From the NCBI RefSeq assembly GCF_045209745.1, contig NZ_CP109273.1:1736001-1800000 (forward strand): a stretch of DNA of 64,000 bases. The letters run 5' to 3'. A program made the position numbers and the translations under genes. Of this stretch, positions 59,360 through 64,000 are shown in pieces. Source of the stretch: Micromonospora sp045209745 (lineage in GTDB: Bacteria; Actinomycetota; Actinomycetes; Mycobacteriales; Micromonosporaceae). How positions within the stretch are numbered: the stretch's first letter is position 1; the number at the start of each line of letters is the position of its first letter. The notes under the pieces were generated by a model, which saw only the letters and a program-made list of their open reading frames with translations, was not told where the DNA came from and did not search any database.

Positions 59360-60145
59360 TCAGCGACTCAGCCGCTGGTATCGACGCACCGCCAGCGGAG
59401 CGAACGTCGCGATCAGGAGCACCGGCCACACCACCGCCAACACCATCGCGTGCTCCGCGGGCCAGGAGTCGCCACCCAGGCCCGGGTTGCCGAACAGCTC
59501 GCGGATTGCCGCGACGGTGGCCGACAGCGGGTTCCACTCCGAAATCGCACCGATGAACGACGGCATGAGCTCAGGCGACACGAAGACATTGGAGATCGCG
59601 GTGAGCGGGAACGCCGCCGGGAAGACGATCACCCCGACCGTGTCCGGATTGCGAACCAGCAGCGCCAGGTAGATCCCGATCCAGGTGATCGCCACTCGCA
59701 GCAGCAGGAGGAGCCCGACGGCGAGCAAAGCTTTTCCGACGCCATGTCGCCACTGCCACCCGACGAGCAGGCCACAGACCAACAGGGTGGACATCTCCAG
59801 CAGGGCGCGGAGCAGGTCGGCCGCACTGCGGCCGGTCATCAGGGCGGACCGGGCCATCGGCATCGACCGGAACCGGTCGACGACACCTCGGCTGAGGTCC
59901 AGCGCCACGCCGGTCGCGGTGGCGCCAAGGCCATACAGCATCGTCATCACGAAGACCCCGGGCAGCAGAAACTCCCGATAGTTGCCGCCACCCGGCACCT
60001 GCATGCCACTGCCGAAGACATACCCGAAAACCAGGACGAACATGATCGGCAGCGAGAAGTAGAGAATCAACTCCTCCGGCCCGCGGATCACGTGGATCAT
60101 GTTTCGCCTGGTCATCGTCCAACCATCGGCGATCGCTGCCGTCAT
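59360..60145 (-). CDS. ABC-2 permease, DrrB type
   Basis: 261-residue permease with six helices. It has the DrrB-like start DGWTMTRRNMIHVIRGPEEL and the loop LSRGVVDRFRSMPMARSALM, and the family ending FVSPELMPSFIGAISEWNPL. ATG 60145 overlaps the ATPase stop (ATGA). It partners the following ATPase in export of a hydrophobic compound; none can be named. Confidence 0.9.
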   Translation of the reverse strand: MTAAIADGWTMTRRNMIHVIRGPEELILYFSLPIMFVLVFGYVFGSGMQVPGGGNYREFLLPGVFVMTMLYGLGATATGVALDLSRGVVDRFRSMPMARSALMTGRSAADLLRALLEMSTLLVCGLLVGWQWRHGVGKALLAVGLLLLLRVAITWIGIYLALLVRNPDTVGVIVFPAAFPLTAISNVFVSPELMPSFIGAISEWNPLSATVAAIRELFGNPGLGGDSWPAEHAMVLAVVWPVLLIATFAPLAVRRYQRLSR

Positions 60146-61131
60146 GCCACGTCCGCCTTCCGGCCGGCGCCGACGGGCTGGCGGGCTTCGTCCGGCCGGT
60201 GCCCGGTCAGGTGCAGGAACGCCTCGTCCAGCGTCGCGCGCCGCAGGCCGATGTCCTCGACCACGATCCCCGCGTCGTCCAACGCCCGTACGACGTCGAC
60301 CAGCCCGGCCACCCGGTCGGCCACCGGGACGCTGAGTCGCCGAACCTCCGGATCGCGCTCGGGCTCCAGCCCGCAGATCGACGCGACGATGCGGACAGCC
60401 TGGGTCAGGTCGGCCGCGTCGCGCACCACCACCTCGATCCGGTCACCGCCGGTCATCGACTTCAGCTCGTCCGGTGAGCCCTCGGCCACCACCCGCCCGG
60501 CGTCGATCACCGAGATCCGGTTGGCGAGCTGATCGGCCTCCTCCAGGTACTGCGTGGTGAGCAGCACCGTCGTCCCGTCCGTGACCAGGGCGCGGACCAG
60601 GTCCCACACCTGGTTGCGGCTGCGCGGGTCCAGGCCGGTCGTCGGCTCGTCGAGGAAGAGCACGCGCGGCGTGCGGATCAGGCTGGCGGCGAGATCCAGC
60701 CGACGGCGCATCCCACCCGAATACTCACCAGCGGACCGACCCGCCGCCTCGTCGAGCCCGAACCGGTCCAGCAGTTCGCCGGCTCGTTGGCGGGCTGCCC
60801 GTCGGCCGAGCCGGAACAACCGGCCGAACAACTCCAGGTTCTGCCGGCCACTGAGGGTCTCGTCGATTGCGGCGTACTGCCCGGTCAGGCCGATCCGGGC
60901 ACGCACCTCGTGCGGCTGGCGCAGCACGTCGAACCCCGCCACGGTCGCCCTGCCGGTGTCGAAGCGCAGCAGTGTGGCAAGGATTCGTACGGCCGTCGTC
61001 TTCCCGGCGCCGTTCGGTCCCAGCAGTCCGTACACCGTGCCGGTCGGTACGGTCAGGTCAAACGTGTCCAGCGCGCGGGTTGGGCCGTACCGCTTGCCCA
61101 GACCCTCGGCGACCACCTCGAATGTCGTCAT
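60142..61131 (-). CDS. ABC ATPase, DrrA (daunorubicin resistance) type
   Basis: 329-residue ATPase with Walker A GLLGPNGAGKTTAVRILATL, signature YSGGMRRRLDLAASL, Walker B VLFLDEPTTGLDPRSR and a DrrA-type C-terminal domain (VADRVAGLVDVVRALDDAGI, LRRATLDEAFLHLTGH). The start ATG 61131 lies 30 bases after the regulator stop, so it is in the same operon. Confidence 0.93.
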   Translation of the reverse strand: MTTFEVVAEGLGKRYGPTRALDTFDLTVPTGTVYGLLGPNGAGKTTAVRILATLLRFDTGRATVAGFDVLRQPHEVRARIGLTGQYAAIDETLSGRQNLELFGRLFRLGRRAARQRAGELLDRFGLDEAAGRSAGEYSGGMRRRLDLAASLIRTPRVLFLDEPTTGLDPRSRNQVWDLVRALVTDGTTVLLTTQYLEEADQLANRISVIDAGRVVAEGSPDELKSMTGGDRIEVVVRDAADLTQAVRIVASICGLEPERDPEVRRLSVPVADRVAGLVDVVRALDDAGIVVEDIGLRRATLDEAFLHLTGHRPDEARQPVGAGRKADVA

Positions 61132-61161
61132 GCCCCCACGGTGCCGTCGGGCGCTGACGGG

Positions 61162-63999
61162 TCACGCACCGTCGGCTGACGGCGGCGCGCCAGGCCCGGC
61201 TTTCTCCGCTTCGGTGATCTGCTCGAGGACGAGCAAGATCTCCGTACGCGTGGCCTCGCCGACGTACCAGCCGGTGAGCCCGCCGGCCAACGCCTCGTCG
61301 CAGAACCGCCTCGCCTCGACGAGATCTCCGTGCAGCCGTGCCACCTGGGCGAGGCCGAGCCGGGCCGCAGCAACGAACTCCGGTGCACCGCTGCGCTGCG
61401 CGAGGAGCAGTGCAGCGGCGAAATCATCGCGCGCCCCGGCGAGGTCGCCGGTGCGCAGCCTGATCTCGCCCCGGGTACGCAACATGTCGGCCTGGTCGAC
61501 GGCCGATCCGAGTTCCTCGGCAAATCCCATGGCCTGATCCATGTGAGCGCCCGCGGCCTCCGGATCACCCTGCCAGGCGGCGAGTTCACCGAGCGCACCG
61601 AGTGTGATCATGGATCCCCACCGGTCCCCGGCGCTTCGGAAGCCGTCAAGCGCGGTGACCAACGTGGTGTTGGCCCGGTCCCACTGGCCACCCCACATCT
61701 GCGCCGAGCCGCTTCCCATCGCGCCGAGCGCGTTGATCCACACATCCGGCCCGACCAGCCGCCGCAGCTCCCGCATCAGTTCGTCGATGTGCTCAGCTCC
61801 GCCGGACGGCGGCCCCGTCGAGATCCCCGACAGATACAGGAGGAACGGTTGTCGAGGCGGCCGTTCCAGGCTGCGGATCACGGACCCCTGCGTTCCGAGC
61901 GACGGCAGGTGGCCAGAACCGGCGAGCGAGGCGTTGTAGACGCAGAGGGCGAATTCCTCGACCAGACCCGGCGGCGCTTTGGCGCCGAGCACGTCGAGGA
62001 CGTCGGCGGCGAACCGGGCCCCTTCCCCGCGCATGCCGCGCAGCCACCAGTAGAACGACAGGGCAGCGACCAACCCGGCGGCTTCGGACGCGTCACCAGC
62101 CGCGGTGGCACGGCGCAGCGCCGCATGCAGGTTGTCCCGCTCAGCGTCGAGCCGTCGCAACCAGTGCAACTGTTCCGCTCGCCGCAGGTGGTCGCTGGCG
62201 ATCCAGGCGAACTCAAGGAAGTACGCCGCGTGGGCGCGGCGAAGTTGGTCGGCCTCGCCAGCCTCGGTAAGACGCTCGGCGCAGAAGGCGCGGACCGTCT
62301 CGAGCATCCGATAACGACCACCGGTCATTTCCACGAAGGACTTGTCGACCAGACCGGTCAGCGCGTCGACGAACTCGGCGGTGGGCAGGCCGGAGACTCG
62401 CCCGGCCGCCTCCAGCGTGGCACCGCCGGCGAAGACGGTCAGCCGGCGGGCCAGCCGCCGTTCGGCGTCGTCGAGCAGGTCCCAACTCCACTCGACCACG
62501 GCCCGGAGTGTGCGATGTCGCGGCGACGCGGCCCGGCTGCCCACCGAGAGCAGCCGGAACCGATCGTCGAGACGGGCGGCCACCTCGGCGACGGGCAGCG
62601 CCCGCAGCCGCGCGGCGGCCAGCTCGATCGCCAGCGGCAGGCCGTCGAGGCTACGGCAGATCCGCAGCACCACCTCGACGGTGGCCGGCGTGATGGTGAA
62701 GTCGGGCGCGACGTCGGCGGCCCGCTGGGCGAACAGCCTGACCGCGGCGTAGTCGTCGACGTCCAGCACCGACACGTCGGGCGGCGGCAGGGTGAGCCCG
62801 GACAATGGGCACAACGCCTCACCGGCCAGCCCGAGCGGCTCGCGACTGGTGGCCAGGACGCGCAGCGCCGGGCACGCGCTCAGCAGCCGTGCGGCCAGCC
62901 GGGCCGCGTCGGCGATGACATGCTCGCAGTTGTCGAGCACGAGCAGCAGCCGCCGCTCGGCCAGCGCCTCGACCAGCCGGTCGGTTGGATGGCGGCTCGG
63001 CTCGGCCGGGGCGCGCAGGCCCGCATCGCGCAGGCCGAGAGCGCTCAGCACCGCCTGCGGTACGTCCGCACCGTCGGCCAGACCGGCCAGCTCAACGAAG
63101 CGCACCTCGCCGTCGAGACGACCCGCAGCCTCGATCGCCAACCGCGTCTTGCCCGCTCCTCCAGGGCCGGTGAGCGTGATCAGCCTTCGCTCACCGAGCA
63201 ACTCCCCAACGCGCTTGAGCTCCGCCTCCCGCCCGACGAACGTGGTGAGCTGGCTCGGCAGTGCCTGCTCGATTGTCCCGGGTTCGGCCGGGCGTTCCGC
63301 ACCCCGCAGCACCGCCAGGTGAATCGCGGCCAGCGCGGCCGACGGGTCGACGCCGAGCTGTTCGGCCAGCGTGCGCCGGGCGTCCTCGAACTCAGCCAGT
63401 GCTTCGGCCGGCCGGCCCAGTGCGGACAGGGCACGCAGGAGTTGGCCCCGCGACCGCTCCCGCAACGGATGCGCGACGACCAACTCCCGTAGCTCCGCGA
63501 CCAGTGCGGCGTGCGCGCCCAGCGCCAGGTCCGCCTCGATCCGATCCTCGATGGCGGCCAGCCGCAGCTCGTCCAGCCGAGCCGTTTGCGCGGGTGCGCC
63601 GGCCACGTCGATGACATCGGCCAGGGCGGGACCACGCCAGAGCTCCAGCGCCTCGCGCAACACCGTTGCCGCGCGGGGCCAGTCGCCGTCGGCGAGCGCG
63701 CGGCGCCCCGCCTCGGCGAGCCGCTCGAACCGGTACGCGTCGACGTCGTCGGGATCCACCGCCAGGCGATAACCGGCCGGGTGAAACTCGACCGGATTGT
63801 GCCCGGCGGGCAGAGCCTGACGCAGGCGCGACACCTGGGACTGAAGCGCGTTGGCCGCGCCCCGGGGCGGATGCTCGCCGTACAGGCCGTCGATCAGCCG
63901 CTCGGCGGAGACAACCCGGCCCGCGTCAAGCAGCAGGAGCGCCAGCAGGGCGCGCAGCCGCGGACCGCCCACGGGGATCTCGCGCCCGTCGGCCAGCAA
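61162..63999 (-). CDS. SARP/BTAD regulator with NB-ARC-like ATPase and TPR-like domains, 5' end cut
   Basis: At least 945 residues; the gene enters from the right edge with about the first ten residues missing. The N-terminus (about 1-95) is a SARP winged helix (RLRALLALLLLDAGRVVSAE, QSQVSRLRQALPAG), followed by the bacterial transcriptional activator domain (about 100-245). An NB-ARC/AAA-like ATPase follows with TGPGGAGKTRLAIEAAGR (P-loop) and LLLVLDNCEHV. The C-terminal 400 residues are helical repeats of the TPR or MalT type. These are AfsR-like regulators of antibiotic-type clusters. It precedes the DrrAB genes and probably controls them. Confidence 0.9.
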   Translation of the reverse strand: MLADGREIPVGGPRLRALLALLLLDAGRVVSAERLIDGLYGEHPPRGAANALQSQVSRLRQALPAGHNPVEFHPAGYRLAVDPDDVDAYRFERLAEAGRRALADGDWPRAATVLREALELWRGPALADVIDVAGAPAQTARLDELRLAAIEDRIEADLALGAHAALVAELRELVVAHPLRERSRGQLLRALSALGRPAEALAEFEDARRTLAEQLGVDPSAALAAIHLAVLRGAERPAEPGTIEQALPSQLTTFVGREAELKRVGELLGERRLITLTGPGGAGKTRLAIEAAGRLDGEVRFVELAGLADGADVPQAVLSALGLRDAGLRAPAEPSRHPTDRLVEALAERRLLLVLDNCEHVIADAARLAARLLSACPALRVLATSREPLGLAGEALCPLSGLTLPPPDVSVLDVDDYAAVRLFAQRAADVAPDFTITPATVEVVLRICRSLDGLPLAIELAAARLRALPVAEVAARLDDRFRLLSVGSRAASPRHRTLRAVVEWSWDLLDDAERRLARRLTVFAGGATLEAAGRVSGLPTAEFVDALTGLVDKSFVEMTGGRYRMLETVRAFCAERLTEAGEADQLRRAHAAYFLEFAWIASDHLRRAEQLHWLRRLDAERDNLHAALRRATAAGDASEAAGLVAALSFYWWLRGMRGEGARFAADVLDVLGAKAPPGLVEEFALCVYNASLAGSGHLPSLGTQGSVIRSLERPPRQPFLLYLSGISTGPPSGGAEHIDELMRELRRLVGPDVWINALGAMGSGSAQMWGGQWDRANTTLVTALDGFRSAGDRWGSMITLGALGELAAWQGDPEAAGAHMDQAMGFAEELGSAVDQADMLRTRGEIRLRTGDLAGARDDFAAALLLAQRSGAPEFVAAARLGLAQVARLHGDLVEARRFCDEALAGGLTGWYVGEATRTEILLVLEQITEAEKAGPGAPPSADGA

Positions 64000-64000
64000 C

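Noticed and set aside
61330..63492. 720-residue plus-strand open frame opposite the SARP regulator
   Set aside because: Shadow frame; Gln/Arg/Gly-rich, no domain, and fully within the regulator gene.

Overview
The window is about 64 kb of very GC-rich actinobacterial chromosome. The best fit is Micromonosporaceae, and Micromonospora or a close relative is my inference. The support is strong G/C bias at third codon positions, frequent GTG and TTG starts, GTGA/ATGA stop-start overlaps, a complete conservon (cvnABCD-type operon), a groEL2-type gene under two CIRCE operators, a SARP/BTAD regulator and an amino-sugar (nag-type) operon. No rRNA, tRNA, CRISPR array or intact insertion sequence was seen.

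Layout. 0-3 kb: phosphate block. A PiT phosphate transporter (cut by the window edge) is coupled to a DUF47/PhoU-like protein, with a probable PHO box, beside a PPK2 polyphosphate kinase and an ECF41/SigJ-like sigma factor. 3-24 kb: mostly housekeeping genes (DUF402, DinG helicase, AI-2E permease, GroES-like protein, PrsW protease, FUSC-type membrane protein, HD hydrolase, DUF4031, GlcD-like oxidase, GlpD, a multi-pass membrane subtilase, a double GNAT, GroEL, cold-shock protein). 24-28.5 kb: PaaN-type aldehyde dehydrogenase, a GNAT, and threonine synthase behind a SAM-I (S-box) riboswitch.

28.5-33.1 kb is an accessory patch. It holds a DoxX protein, a type I restriction HsdR C-terminal fossil, a 76-residue GntR regulator, a structured leader, a coupled mini-operon with apparent one-base (extra G) frameshifts, a pRiA4b ORF-3 family protein and a truncated RhuM.

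33-37.5 kb: a DUF4232 lipoprotein faces an ABC pair whose ATPase is fused to an exported S15/CocE-like hydrolase. 37.9-46.1 kb: an extended conservon with an extra membrane sensor in front and a small hypothetical plus a Cdc48-like AAA+ ATPase behind. 46-50 kb: GNAT, PP2C-like protein and a run of small membrane-associated proteins (DUF3618, holin-like, Ala/Gln-rich) ending with DUF3263. 50-52 kb: an ABC-2 pair with repeated operator-like sites. 52-55.6 kb: a DeoR regulator divergent from an amino-sugar operon (SIS protein, ROK kinase, NagA); the SIS gene looks internally deleted. 55.6-55.9 kb: two tandem REPIN-like palindromic elements. 56-59.3 kb: DUF4032, PAP2 phosphatase, APC permease. 59.4-64 kb: a SARP-family regulator (cut by the right edge) leading into a DrrAB-type exporter.

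The items most worth attention are the hydrolase-ABC fusion, the extended conservon with an AAA+ partner, the SAM-I riboswitch on thrC, the frameshifted mini-operon, the SIS deletion and the REPIN-like elements.
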